NCBI RefSeq assembly: GCF_037996645.1 | Contig: NZ_JBBMXV010000004.1 | Coordinates: forward strand, 149,684 to 213,683 | From: Halalkalicoccus tibetensis | GTDB lineage: Archaea; Halobacteriota; Halobacteria; Halobacteriales; Halalkalicoccaceae | Direction of reading: 5' to 3' | Length of the DNA stretch: 64,000 nucleotides | Part shown: one piece after another, positions 17,390-25,263 of the stretch | Position numbering within the stretch: the first letter of the stretch is position 1 | How the letters are laid out: every line of letters begins with the position of its first letter | Made by a program: the position numbers and the translations under genes | The notes under the pieces: generated by a model | What the model was told of the DNA's origin: nothing | Databases searched by the model: none | The model's input: only the letters and a program-made list of their open reading frames with translations

Positions 17390-18589
17390 ATGCTCACAGA
17401 AGACTGGGAGGAACTTTCCATTGAGACTCTTATTCGAGCTATAGAAAACGGGTACTCAGAAGGAAAGGAGCTTGAATTCAAACGTCAGCAAAACCCGGAT
17501 GAAGTAGGCCACAAACAGACGACAGTTGGAGAGGTGATTTCGTTCGCAAACGCGAGTGGCGGTGATCTCGTCATTGGGATGGCCGAGGATGAAGGAGTAG
17601 CATCCGGACTCTGGCCAGTCCAGTATGACGATGTTGACGATGAGAAGAATCGTTGGATTGATATTATTAAACGGAATACAGATCCGGAACTTCCACAACA
17701 TCTCATCGACATTAAACCCGTGGAGGTCACAGACGACTATGCGGAATATGTTGATGACGACTGTCCATTACAAACAGGTTATGTTCTCGTAACCCGAGTC
17801 CAACGCAGTTGGCGAGCCCCACACCGGGAGACACTGAAACACCAGTTTTATGAACGGAGTTCAGGAGGGAAGACCGAGTTAGATACTGGGGCAATTCGAC
17901 AGGCAATGTTCCAAGGCGAATTACTCACCGAAAGGGCGCGCGAGTTTCGTGATAATCGGCTTGCTGCAATCCGTGCTGATGATGTGACGGTACGGATGAA
18001 GTCTGACCCGAAAATGGTCCTCCATGTCGTTCCGAGTAATGCCTTCTCTCTTGAACGCTTGATCGATCCGTCTGCTGCGGCTCCAGACCAAGCAGATCAG
18101 GATGTTCCTTCTCTTCTGCATCCAAGAGGAATTATTGGTAACTGGACACGGTATACTGCTGATGGCTTTCTTCGTGCACAAACTGATTCGGAAGACTGGT
18201 GTACGAGTTATACGTTAACGTTCCGTTCTGGCGTCATCGAGGCACTAACTACAAATTCGTATATCGAGGACTCTGAATACATTTCTTCGGGGCACGTTCG
18301 GAACTGTCTGGAAGAGGGACTTCCAACATACGAGGAGTTCCTAGTTCATCAAGGCGGTACGTATCCAATATACTGTTTCTTAAGCGTACTCGGGGGGCAG
18401 GGACTTCCAGTACAGGAAACTTCCCATCGAAAACCTGATGATCTGGAGAGGATTGACCGAGATGTGGCTCAATTACCAGCAGTTCGGATTGAGTCCTCCC
18501 AGACCGATCTCGGTACTATAATCAATGAACTGCTTGATTCCTTATATAATGCGAGCGGAAGGGCTCAGGAGATGAGATCTGAGGATTGA
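17390..18589 (+). CDS. AlbA_2/Schlafen-domain putative ATP-binding protein (cargo)
   Basis: A 399-residue protein of markedly lower GC content than its neighbours. Residues about 10-65 hold the AlbA_2 (Schlafen-type) signature: EGKELEFKRQ, then VISFANASGGDLVIGMAEDE. This domain occurs in putative transcriptional regulators and in nucleases linked to phage defence. The C-terminal 250 residues match no domain I can name; they contain VTVRMKSDPKMVLHVVPSNA and a late LPAVRIESSQTDLGTIINEL. It is the sole gene of a transposon-like insertion. A regulatory or antiviral role is only a guess. Confidence 0.75.
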   Translation: MLTEDWEELSIETLIRAIENGYSEGKELEFKRQQNPDEVGHKQTTVGEVISFANASGGDLVIGMAEDEGVASGLWPVQYDDVDDEKNRWIDIIKRNTDPELPQHLIDIKPVEVTDDYAEYVDDDCPLQTGYVLVTRVQRSWRAPHRETLKHQFYERSSGGKTELDTGAIRQAMFQGELLTERAREFRDNRLAAIRADDVTVRMKSDPKMVLHVVPSNAFSLERLIDPSAAAPDQADQDVPSLLHPRGIIGNWTRYTADGFLRAQTDSEDWCTSYTLTFRSGVIEALTTNSYIEDSEYISSGHVRNCLEEGLPTYEEFLVHQGGTYPIYCFLSVLGGQGLPVQETSHRKPDDLERIDRDVAQLPAVRIESSQTDLGTIINELLDSLYNASGRAQEMRSED

Positions 18590-18730
18590 GTATAGTTTTC
18601 GGTTGTGCTGCATTTGCGCGCTGTATTCAGTACAACTCTATTAATATCACTAATAACTGACAGAAGAACTTGTGTTAGATTCGCACGAACTACCTAACGG
18701 TTGTTTCGGTAGCGAGGATGTCGAATTAAT

Positions 18731-18747
18731 AGAATTTCCACAGAGCC
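18731..18747 (-). repeat. Right terminal inverted repeat
   Basis: AGAATTTCCACAGAGCC on the plus strand; its complement GGCTCTGTGGAAATTCT matches the left terminus. Confidence 0.7.
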
Positions 18748-18755
18748 GCTGAAAT
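18748..18755 (+). repeat. Target-site duplication, right copy (GCTGAAAT)
   Basis: Exact copy of 17123-17130, immediately outside the right inverted repeat and five bases from the stop codon of the next gene. Confidence 0.8.
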
Positions 18756-18759
18756 AGGA

Positions 18760-19671
18760 TCAGTCGTCGGCGCGCGCTTCCGTGCCCGCGAGCATTTCGA
18801 TGACCTGCATCACGCCCGAGTTGTCGTCCCGGCCTATGTCGTTGCCGACCATCGACTTGTAGAGCTCGTGGGCCAGTTCGGTCTGGGGCATCGGGGCGCC
18901 GAACGCCTCGCCCGCGTCGGTGGCGATCCGGAGGTCCTTGTACTGGTACTCGGCGAAGAACCCTGGATCGAAGTCGCCCTGGATCATGTCCGGCGCGCGG
19001 TTGTCGAGCGTCCAGCAGCCCGCCGCGCCCCCACTGATGGCGTCGACGACGCTCTCGAGGTCCGCGCCCGCTTGGCTCGCGAACACCAGCGCCTCGCTGA
19101 CGCCGACCATCTGGGCGGCGACGACGATCTGGTTCGCGGCCTTGGTCGTCTGGCCCGCGCCGCTCGGGCCACAGTGCGTCACCGTCTCGCCCATCACGTC
19201 GAGCAGGTCGCGCTGCTCCTCGAGGGCCTCCTCGCTTCCCCCGACCATGATCGAGAGCGTCCCCTCGATCGCTCCCTCCTCACCACCCGAAATCGGTGCG
19301 TCGAGCAGTTCAATACCCAATTCCGCGAGCTCCGCGGCAATCTCCTCGGTGACCGTCGGCGAGATCGTCGAGTGATCTATGACAACCATTCCGTCGCTCA
19401 GTCCCTCGGTTATCGGACTGTCCTCGTTCTCATCACCGAGGATGATCCGCTCGACGTCCGGCGAGTCGGGGAGACACATGAGAACTACGTCGCTTTCTTC
19501 GGCGACACCCGCGGGGGATTCCCCATTCTTGCCGCCGTGCTCGACCAACTCCTCGACGGGGTCCGCAGAACGGTTGTGCCCGACAACGGGATACCCTGCA
19601 TCGAGGAGGTTTTTCGCCATCGCCAATCCCATGATTCCGAGTCCGACGAAACCGATCGTTTTGTCTGGCAT
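18760..19671 (-). CDS. 3-Hydroxyisobutyrate dehydrogenase family NAD(P)-oxidoreductase
   Basis: Starts at MPDKTIGFVGLGIMGLAMAK, the classic N-terminal dinucleotide-binding GxGxxG. The ORF extends 24 codons further but without family similarity. At 303 residues it has DAPISGGEEGAIEGTLSIMVGG (substrate-binding DxPxSGG), GPSGAGQTTKAANQ with the catalytic Lys, and a helical C-terminal domain ending KDLRIATDAG. It would reduce or oxidise a beta-hydroxyacid such as 3-hydroxyisobutyrate or tartronate semialdehyde; substrate cannot be assigned. The 3' end lies beside the insertion at 17.1-18.7 kb. Confidence 0.88.
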   Translation of the reverse strand: MPDKTIGFVGLGIMGLAMAKNLLDAGYPVVGHNRSADPVEELVEHGGKNGESPAGVAEESDVVLMCLPDSPDVERIILGDENEDSPITEGLSDGMVVIDHSTISPTVTEEIAAELAELGIELLDAPISGGEEGAIEGTLSIMVGGSEEALEEQRDLLDVMGETVTHCGPSGAGQTTKAANQIVVAAQMVGVSEALVFASQAGADLESVVDAISGGAAGCWTLDNRAPDMIQGDFDPGFFAEYQYKDLRIATDAGEAFGAPMPQTELAHELYKSMVGNDIGRDDNSGVMQVIEMLAGTEARADD

Positions 19672-19794
19672 CTCGGCGAATCGTCTCGCGCTAGCAGTAA
19701 ATACGTTGAGCATCCACACAGAAATCGCCTGCAAAAACCGCAAACAGGTCGGCGGTTCGATCCGTGTTCCGAATTAGCACTCGATGACCATCGG

Positions 19795-20019
19795 TTATTC
19801 CATCGACTCGGCGATCTTCTCGATAGCCAGTACGGCTCTCCAGAGCAGGTACAGCAGTACGCCCGAGAGGATGATTCCGACCCACGCAACGAGCACCGGA
19901 AGAATGGGTTGTGCAAGCAGGATCGTGTACAGGAGGCTCAGCCCCACCAATGCCCAAATAGCGAAGACAAGGTATTTGCTCTGATCCGTGTCGAGGAACT
20001 CGTTATTTCTGACGAACAT
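19795..20019 (-). CDS. Small two-helix membrane protein in an AT-rich patch
   Basis: Start chosen at MFVRNNEFLDTDQ; an ATG 14 codons upstream is also open. About 74 residues with two hydrophobic helices (KYLVFAIWALVGLSLLYTIL and ILPVLVAWVGIILSGVLLYL) and a short basic/acidic tail. No family recognised. It lies on the same strand as, and upstream of, the hydroxyisobutyrate dehydrogenase gene. Confidence 0.6.
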   Translation of the reverse strand: MFVRNNEFLDTDQSKYLVFAIWALVGLSLLYTILLAQPILPVLVAWVGIILSGVLLYLLWRAVLAIEKIAESME

Positions 20020-20142
20020 GTGATAATAAACACTATGAAATGATAAAATCTTTTGGTTCATGTGTTTGGTAGTGCCACTCTATGTCTGTTTGAGAAAACA
20101 GTATTTCAGAAACTAGATTTTTATATTTTCCAGTAATATTAT

Positions 20143-20373
20143 TTATATAGATGTAGGCGGAATACGACCTTGGTTTCTTTTTCGGAAATAAAACGCCAGA
20201 ACAAGGATTCCGCCGATCATTGGTAGTGCAATGAATGCGATGAAGAATCCAATTGCCCACAAGTCTGCCGTATTCATGTTTCGTTTTTCCCCGTCTTGAT
20301 AGATCCATATGGCTCCAAGAATCCCTGAAAGAATTCCAATGGATAATGGTAAATGAAGGTCAATCTGAAACAT
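20143..20373 (-). CDS. Small membrane protein, two to three helices
   Basis: A 76-residue protein. A helix near the N terminus (LPLSIGILSGILGAIWIYQD) is followed by a charged loop (EKRNMNTADL) and another long hydrophobic segment (IGFFIAFIALPMIGGILVLA) before a basic end (FRKRNQGR). No family recognised. Codon use and AT-rich flanks differ from the surrounding chromosome. Confidence 0.55.
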   Translation of the reverse strand: MFQIDLHLPLSIGILSGILGAIWIYQDGEKRNMNTADLWAIGFFIAFIALPMIGGILVLAFYFRKRNQGRIPPTSI

Positions 20374-20427
20374 TTTAACGATATTTCATGAATGTTCTAG
20401 CCAATTCTGGAAATCAGAGATTATTAC

Positions 20428-21402
20428 TTAGCAGGTCGAACTGTGAATGTTCCATGTATGGGTCAGTTCGTACGCTAACCCCCATGTAGCTTCGGCTTCA
20501 AGAGCGACGACATCTTGGTCACCAGAGCAATGTGCGGGATCCGAAACGACGTGGCTACCGGGGTAGAACCAGCTTGTTCCGCTGTTCGGGATGTCGTTTG
20601 TCCACGACACAGTAGCGCCCGCATTATTGAGGCCCTGGGTAATGTCTCCGTCCGCGTTGAAGGTCCAACTCAGATCAGCGGACGGCGGGAATCCGATACT
20701 AGCGGTTGTGGTACCAGATCCGGTTGTTGACGGATCAGCATCGTGGAGGCTTTCGTTGTTCAGTTGACTGACGCTCCAATCGTGTTCGATGTTGATGTGG
20801 CGGTTGTATGGATTAATCGTATCGTCGGTACTCGCAGCGCTTGTTCGAAATGCGTTGCGTTCTTGAGCTGAATCACGAATGCGGTACCGCTCGTAATTGT
20901 TGTTCAGTTCCCCCCAGTGGTCGGTTAAGTGAGCCTGATTGTCTCCGATATAACTCCAATCTGGCCCCGCACTGACCGACTGGATCGAAACATCTTGCTG
21001 CTCAAGAGAATCTTCCTTGTCATCAGCCTTATCGTGGGCTTCTGCCTCTTTCTCTTCGACTGTTGAACCGTAGTACTGGCTCAAGCTTCCGTGAGAATCG
21101 ATCCGAGCGAGGTATTCAACGATCTCGTGATCTCCCCCAAATTCAGGCACTGCCCAATCGTTGAGAGAGGACTCGCTTATTCGCGGGTTGCGAGCGACGA
21201 CTTTTTCAAGACGCTCTCTTGTCTCCTCGAAAGAGAGGGGGCTCTTATACGTTCCCTTTAGGCGAACGATCACGGGTTCATCTTCAGACGCAGCAACAGG
21301 AGCGGTGCTTCCGATACCGGCAACCGACATTACTCCGACTGCCTTGAGCAATTTCCGTCGGCTAACACCACCTCCATCAGCATCTGTATGATTGGTGGGC
21401 AT
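20428..21402 (-). CDS. Tat-exported protein of unknown function
   Basis: A 324-residue protein with a twin-arginine signal (SRRKLLKAVGVMSVAGIGST, about 14-33) and a probable cleavage after VAASE. The mature part has an acidic linker rich in Lys, Glu and Asp (about 115-140). A serine/threonine/asparagine-rich C-terminal region follows, ending ...HTWNIHSSTC, with two cysteines in the last 40 residues that could form a disulphide. No catalytic motif is recognised. Composition is less GC-rich than the neighbours, suggesting transfer. Confidence 0.6.
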   Translation of the reverse strand: MPTNHTDADGGGVSRRKLLKAVGVMSVAGIGSTAPVAASEDEPVIVRLKGTYKSPLSFEETRERLEKVVARNPRISESSLNDWAVPEFGGDHEIVEYLARIDSHGSLSQYYGSTVEEKEAEAHDKADDKEDSLEQQDVSIQSVSAGPDWSYIGDNQAHLTDHWGELNNNYERYRIRDSAQERNAFRTSAASTDDTINPYNRHINIEHDWSVSQLNNESLHDADPSTTGSGTTTASIGFPPSADLSWTFNADGDITQGLNNAGATVSWTNDIPNSGTSWFYPGSHVVSDPAHCSGDQDVVALEAEATWGLAYELTHTWNIHSSTC

Positions 21403-21547
21403 ATATAATCAGAAACCACGTCCTATGTATTAAAACTATTTTTAGTAGAATTGAATCACCGGCAGATAGTGTGTAATATTCTTCCCCACGCTGGACCCGG
21501 CAGGAGACAACCCAACCCTTTTCGGTTCGGCCGAAGAACCCGGGGGC

Positions 21548-21946
21548 ATGGCAGAAGACAACGGCGAGAGCGGCGAGCCCGGCGAGGGTGGCGAGGAGGA
21601 GAAATCGTTCCGCGAGCGCGTCGAGGAGATCCGCGAGCAGCGCGAGGCCGAGGGCGGGCCCGACGGCGAGGGCGAGGGCTCCCGGGAGGAGCGCCTCGAG
21701 GAGATGATGGGCGGCGGCGGTGGCGGCCCCGGCGGCATGGGCGGCAACCCGTTCGCCCAGATGATGGGCGGCATGATGGGCGGCGGCGGTGGCGGCCCCG
21801 GCGCGATGGGCGGCGGCCCCGGTGGCGGCGGTCCCGGCGGCGAGGGCGACAACGAGCAGCTCGTGCGCGAGGTCCGTCAGCTGCGCGACGAGGTCCGCGA
21901 CGTCAATCGACACCTCGAGCGCATCGCCGACTCCCTCGAGGACTGA
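21548..21946 (+). CDS. Gly/Met-rich low-complexity protein with coiled-coil ends
   Basis: A 132-residue protein in three parts. The N-terminal half is acidic and helical (EEKSFRERVEEIREQREA). The middle is Gly/Met/Pro-rich and repeats MMGGGGGGPG twice (about 53-62 and 75-84), from a DNA repeat. The C-terminal helix QLVREVRQLRDEVRDVNRHL has heptad spacing and ends in ADSLED. It reads as a scaffold or oligomerising protein. Function unknown. Confidence 0.7.
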   Translation: MAEDNGESGEPGEGGEEEKSFRERVEEIREQREAEGGPDGEGEGSREERLEEMMGGGGGGPGGMGGNPFAQMMGGMMGGGGGGPGAMGGGPGGGGPGGEGDNEQLVREVRQLRDEVRDVNRHLERIADSLED

Positions 21947-22113
21947 GGCACCGGGAGCTCCGACCGGCATCGAACACCGCTTTTTCGCGTCCCGTCGTAT
22001 CCCGTGCCCCGACGAGCCTCCCGGCTACCGATCAGGGTTCGCCGTCACGGGGTCACCGATCGAGTCCCCTCACCGTGTCGAACTTCATAAAGGAAGAGGG
22101 GAGCAGAAGAACC

Positions 22114-22344
22114 ATGCAAGGACGGACTCCGGACCCAACGAACACGCCGTACAGCCCCCACCTCCGTGCGATACGGTCGGCGATAGCCGCGCTGGCGCTC
22201 GCGGTGCTGGCCGTTCCACTACTCTCCCAGGGGGGCGGCGAGCTCGGGCTCTGGTTCGTGGCGGGCGCGCTCCTCCTGCTCGCCCATGCGTTTGCGGTGC
22301 CGGCGTGGGATCGGTACGAGTCGCCCCGATCGCACAAGAGCTAA
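22114..22344 (+). CDS. Small membrane protein (76 residues)
   Basis: Start at the ATG giving MQGRTPDPTNTPYSPHLRAI. Two hydrophobic stretches (IAALALAVLAVPLLSQ and LWFVAGALLLLAHAFAVPAW) suggest a two-helix membrane protein, with a polar tail ending SPRSHKS. The gene stops 28 bases before the Rpp21 gene and may share its transcript. No family recognised. Confidence 0.6.
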   Translation: MQGRTPDPTNTPYSPHLRAIRSAIAALALAVLAVPLLSQGGGELGLWFVAGALLLLAHAFAVPAWDRYESPRSHKS

Positions 22345-22372
22345 ACGGCCCTGCCGTCCTCTTCGAGGTAGT

Positions 22373-22651
22373 ATGTCCATCGCCCGCGAGCGCATCGACC
22401 GACTGGAGGCGCTGGCCCGCGAGGCCGCCGCCGAGGGCGAGGACGACCGGGCCCGCGAGTACGTCGCGCTCGCGCGGCGGATCGCCGAGCGGAACCGCCT
22501 TCGGTTCCCCCGGTCGTTCGAGCGGGCGACCTGTAGTCGCTGTGATCGGTACCACCGTCCGGGCCGCAACGCCCGCGTCAGGCTGCAGGACGGCCACGTC
22601 GTCGTGACCTGCGAGTGTGGTGCCCACGGCCGATACCCCTATCGCTCGTAG
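22373..22651 (+). CDS. rnp4: RNase P protein component 4 (Rpp21/Rpr2)
   Basis: A 92-residue protein. The N-terminal helices (IARERIDRLEALAREAAA, YVALARRIAERNRLRF) are followed by a zinc ribbon formed by Cys54, Cys57, Cys80 and Cys82 (CSRC...CECG). This arrangement defines Rpp21. With Rpp29 it helps the RNase P RNA bind and cleave pre-tRNA leaders. It starts a compact run with YhbY and MscS, a known archaeal arrangement. Confidence 0.9.
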   Translation: MSIARERIDRLEALAREAAAEGEDDRAREYVALARRIAERNRLRFPRSFERATCSRCDRYHRPGRNARVRLQDGHVVVTCECGAHGRYPYRS

Positions 22652-22720
22652 CTTCTCCGTAGCTCGCCCGTACGTCCGCGGATCGAACGTTCAAAGTGTG
22701 CCGGCCGTATAGCGGGGGTA

Positions 22721-22978
22721 ATGAGCGACCAGCGAGACGTGCAGGACCTCCGCAAGGAGGCCCACGAAACGGACGTGACGGTGTGGGTCGGTAAGAGCGG
22801 GATCGACGCGGTCACCGAGGAGCTCGACGACCAGCTCTCGGCCCGCGAACTGGTGAAGGTGAAGTTCCACCGGGCGGCCCGCGGCGGGACGACGACCGAG
22901 GCGCTCGCCGAGGAGCTCGCCGACGCGGTCGACGCTACCCTCGTCGAGACGCGGGGCAACACGGCGGTGTACCACTGA
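22721..22978 (+). CDS. YhbY family RNA-binding (CRM domain) protein
   Basis: An 85-residue CRM/YhbY-fold protein. Typical features: LRKEAHETDVTVWVGKSGID near residue 10-28, then ELVKVKFHRAARGGTT. YhbY-type proteins bind RNA and associate with ribosome precursors in bacteria. The gene sits between Rpp21 and MscS with its stop overlapping the MscS start, so it is part of that transcription unit. Confidence 0.9.
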   Translation: MSDQRDVQDLRKEAHETDVTVWVGKSGIDAVTEELDDQLSARELVKVKFHRAARGGTTTEALAEELADAVDATLVETRGNTAVYH

Positions 22979-23865
22979 TGGTGCTGGAGGGGGTCCTCGT
23001 CGATCTCGGGCTCGCGCAGGGTCCGGCGGCCGCGATCGACGGCGCGATCCGCTTTCTCGTCGCGTTCGTCGTCCTCCTGCTGGTCGGGCGCGCGCTCGTC
23101 CTGCCGGTCCTCGACCGAGCCTTCGAGAGCCGCGACCTCGATCCCCACGCCCGCCGCCCGCTGCGGAAGCTCGCGTGGTTCGGGCTGCTGTTCGGGATCG
23201 TCGCGGTCGCCTTCGGCTTCGCGGGTTACGGGAACTTCCTCACCTCGCTGGCGACGATCGCCGCCGCCGCGGCGCTCGCGATCGGGATCGCGATGCAGTC
23301 GGTGATCTCGAACTTCGTCGCCGGCGTCTTCATCTTCACCGAGAAGCCGTTCCGGATCGGCGACTGGATCGAGTGGGATGGCGGCGAGTACTCGGGGATC
23401 GTCGAGGACATCAGCCTCCGCGTGACGCGGGTGCGTACCTTCGACAACGAGCTCGTCACCGTCCCGAACTCCGAGCTCACGGACAACGCGGTGAAGAACC
23501 CCGTCGCGAAGGACAAGCTCCGACAGAAGTTCGTCTTCGGCGTCGGCTACGACGACGACATCGGGCAGGCGAGCGATATCATCATCGAGGAGGCCGAGGA
23601 CCACGAGGAGATCCTCGAGAGCCCCGAGCCGACGGTCAGGCTCACGGAGCTCAACGACTCCGACGTCGGCCTGCAGTCGCGCTACTGGATCGCCGACCCC
23701 GCCCGCGCGGACTTCGTTCGGATCCGCGGGGAGTACGTCCAACGGGTGAAGGAGCGCTTCGACCGCGAGGCGATCGACATTCCCTACCCGTATCGCACCC
23801 TCGAGGGCGGCCTCTCCGTCGAGAGCCTCGATTCGCTCCGCCAGGGCGGCGAACCGGCCGAGTAG
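22978..23865 (+). CDS. MscS-family mechanosensitive channel
   Basis: A 295-residue protein. N-terminal transmembrane helices (AIRFLVAFVVLLLVGRALVL, LAWFGLLFGIVAVAFGFAGY) lead to the pore helix AIAAAAALAIGIAMQSVISN (Ala/Gly-rich, as in MscS TM3). A beta-domain follows (FRIGDWIEWDGGEYSGIVED, RTFDNELVTVPNSELTDNAV). It would open under membrane tension to release solutes on hypo-osmotic shock. Start overlaps the stop of yhbY (TGATG), so the two are translationally coupled. Confidence 0.92.
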   Translation: MVLEGVLVDLGLAQGPAAAIDGAIRFLVAFVVLLLVGRALVLPVLDRAFESRDLDPHARRPLRKLAWFGLLFGIVAVAFGFAGYGNFLTSLATIAAAAALAIGIAMQSVISNFVAGVFIFTEKPFRIGDWIEWDGGEYSGIVEDISLRVTRVRTFDNELVTVPNSELTDNAVKNPVAKDKLRQKFVFGVGYDDDIGQASDIIIEEAEDHEEILESPEPTVRLTELNDSDVGLQSRYWIADPARADFVRIRGEYVQRVKERFDREAIDIPYPYRTLEGGLSVESLDSLRQGGEPAE

Positions 23866-23925
23866 GCCACGGCATCTGCAAGTCGAGAACTGATTTAGAT
23901 ACGTATCGCAGTGCGGTGTGGGTGT

Positions 23926-24102
23926 ATGATGCGCTACGTCTGTACCGACTGCGATTGGCACGTCGACTCGGACGGATCGATCGCTGACGACCTCGGCGCG
24001 CTGGCCGTCGAGCATCACGTTCGTTTCGGACACCCGGTCGAACTGAGGAACGGCGACCGCCCGCGGGACGAACGGACGGCCGACAATCCGGTCGAGACGT
24101 AG
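23926..24102 (+). CDS. Small DUF1059-like protein with a CxxC pair
   Basis: A 58-residue protein starting MMRYVCTDCDWHVDSD, with histidines at EHHVRFGH. The Cys-x2-Cys and the two His residues could bind one zinc ion, as in DUF1059-like small proteins. A TATA-like TTTAGATAC lies upstream. Function unknown. Confidence 0.65.
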   Translation: MMRYVCTDCDWHVDSDGSIADDLGALAVEHHVRFGHPVELRNGDRPRDERTADNPVET

Positions 24103-24134
24103 CTCGCGGGCGGTTCGTCGTTCTTCGACGGTTC

Positions 24135-24782
24135 TTATCGCTCGTCCTGGCTGTTGGCGACGCCGCTCGTGATGATCGCCTGGACGCTCTCCTCGACGGT
24201 CATGTCGACGTCGATCACCCGCTTCTCGGGGACGTAGATCAGGAAGCCGCCCATCACGGGGTTGGGCGCGAACGGCACGAAGATCGTCAACATCTCGTCG
24301 TAACCCGCTGCCGCGACCATCTCCGCGGGCGGCCGTCCCGTCAGGTAGCCGATCGTGTAGGTACCGTCCCGCGGGAACTCGACGAGCTTGACGTCCTGAA
24401 AGCTCTCGACGTCGCTCTCGATGAGGATGTCGCTCATTCGGCGGAAGCTGTTGTAGATCGAGCTCACGCCGGGGATCGACTCCATCGCGGCGTGAAAGCC
24501 GCCCTCGATGCGCTCGCCGTCGGTGTGCTCGGCGACGAGCCCCACGACGACGATCAGCGCGATCAGGGTGAGGATCGTCGTCAGCTGGACGATCGGGTCG
24601 GCGACCTCGACCTCCGCGTAGTCCGCGAGCCAGACCACGGGGTTGAGCGTCTGGGCGACGAAGCTCAGGACGAACCCGAGGACGATCAGCGTGAGGATGA
24701 ACGGGATCGTGATCGCGGTGCCGGTGATCACCGACTGGCGGAGGCGCTCGCGGAGGGAGGGCCGGCGCTGCGGGGAGGGCAT
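24135..24782 (-). CDS. DUF502 family membrane protein
   Basis: A 215-residue protein with two N-terminal transmembrane helices (GTAITIPFILTLIVLGFVLS and LTTILTLIALIVVVGLVAEH) and a soluble beta-rich domain with FPRDGTYTIGYLTG, FVPFAPNPVMGGFLIYVP and SVQAIITSGV, the DUF502 signature. Function unknown. The start at 24782 is the first ATG after a GC-poor upstream region containing the palindrome CATATCTGATATG. Confidence 0.85.
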   Translation of the reverse strand: MPSPQRRPSLRERLRQSVITGTAITIPFILTLIVLGFVLSFVAQTLNPVVWLADYAEVEVADPIVQLTTILTLIALIVVVGLVAEHTDGERIEGGFHAAMESIPGVSSIYNSFRRMSDILIESDVESFQDVKLVEFPRDGTYTIGYLTGRPPAEMVAAAGYDEMLTIFVPFAPNPVMGGFLIYVPEKRVIDVDMTVEESVQAIITSGVANSQDER

Positions 24783-24800
24783 GCCCAGTAAGAATTACCT

Positions 24801-24813
24801 CATATCTGATATG
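24801..24813. promoter_or_regulatory. 13-bp palindrome upstream of DUF502 gene
   Basis: CATATCTGATATG is a perfect 6+1+6 inverted repeat, 19-31 bases before the DUF502 start. It may be the promoter TATA region, an operator, or both. Confidence 0.35.
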
Positions 24814-24931
24814 AATGTCGGTTGCACTCGCCTGGCGGGAACCGAGTGACGTCCGTGGAGACACCGGGTAGTCGTGGTTCTGGTGTGGTCGCTCGGGCGA
24901 GCCGCCGGCTGCTCGGAAGAGGTATGCGTAT

Positions 24932-25246
24932 GAATGGTGGACGCCCGGGGTTGCCCGGCGTTCCGGCGCGGGGAGTCCCGGTTGCCTCCTCCACCCCGCG
25001 ATCCGTCGAGCGACAGGTGTCCGATGGCCCGCTGCTCACTTCCGTGCCTGACGGATTTCCATCGGCCAACCGCGACGGCACGTCCCTGCGGACGCTCGCC
25101 GCGGACCGCTGTCCCCGACGGACGAGGTTTCTCAGTTGGCTCCCGGGGCCCGCGCCGGTCGGACCGGACGCGCCCGGGGTTCGGTCCCCGCTGAAGACCG
25201 TAGTGCGGGTTTCGAGCAGGGCCTAACTGCCCGACCTAGTCCATTC
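24932..25246 (-). ncRNA. SRP (7S) RNA
   Basis: The minus strand carries the conserved SRP54-binding helix 8 core GTCAGGCACGGAAGTGAGC (25027-25052 region): a GGAA tetraloop closed by CAC/GTG and followed by the AGCAGC bulge. Near the 5' end, GGTCGGGCAGTTAGGCCC and GGGGACCGAACCCC match the archaeal Alu-domain (helices 2-4) pattern. The two ends pair: GAATGG (5') with CCATTC (3'). The resulting length, about 315 nt, fits archaeal 7S RNA. It would scaffold SRP19 and SRP54 for co-translational membrane targeting. Ends are approximate. Confidence 0.88.
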
Positions 25247-25263
25247 CTCACTACTCGCGTCGA

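Larger units (their letters stand above)
17131..18747. mobile_element. Transposase-less insertion (1617 bp) with TIRs and 8-bp TSD
   Basis: The element begins GGCTCCGTTGAAATGCT and ends with the inverted form of GGCTCTGTGGAAATTCT (14 of 17 positions match). It is flanked by a perfect 8-base direct repeat, GCTGAAAT. Its base composition is clearly AT-rich against GC-rich neighbours. The only sizeable gene inside is an AlbA/Schlafen-type protein; there is no transposase. Eight-base duplications are made by several haloarchaeal IS groups (for example IS6-type, and ISH4 of IS1595), so mobilisation in trans is likely. Removing the element and one repeat copy leaves two convergent genes with their stops seven bases apart. 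Confidence 0.72.

Noticed and set aside
24932-25246. RNase P RNA as an alternative for this region
   Set aside because: The GAGGAAAGTCC and ACAGAA...GGCTTA conserved words are missing, while the SRP helix 8 core is exact.
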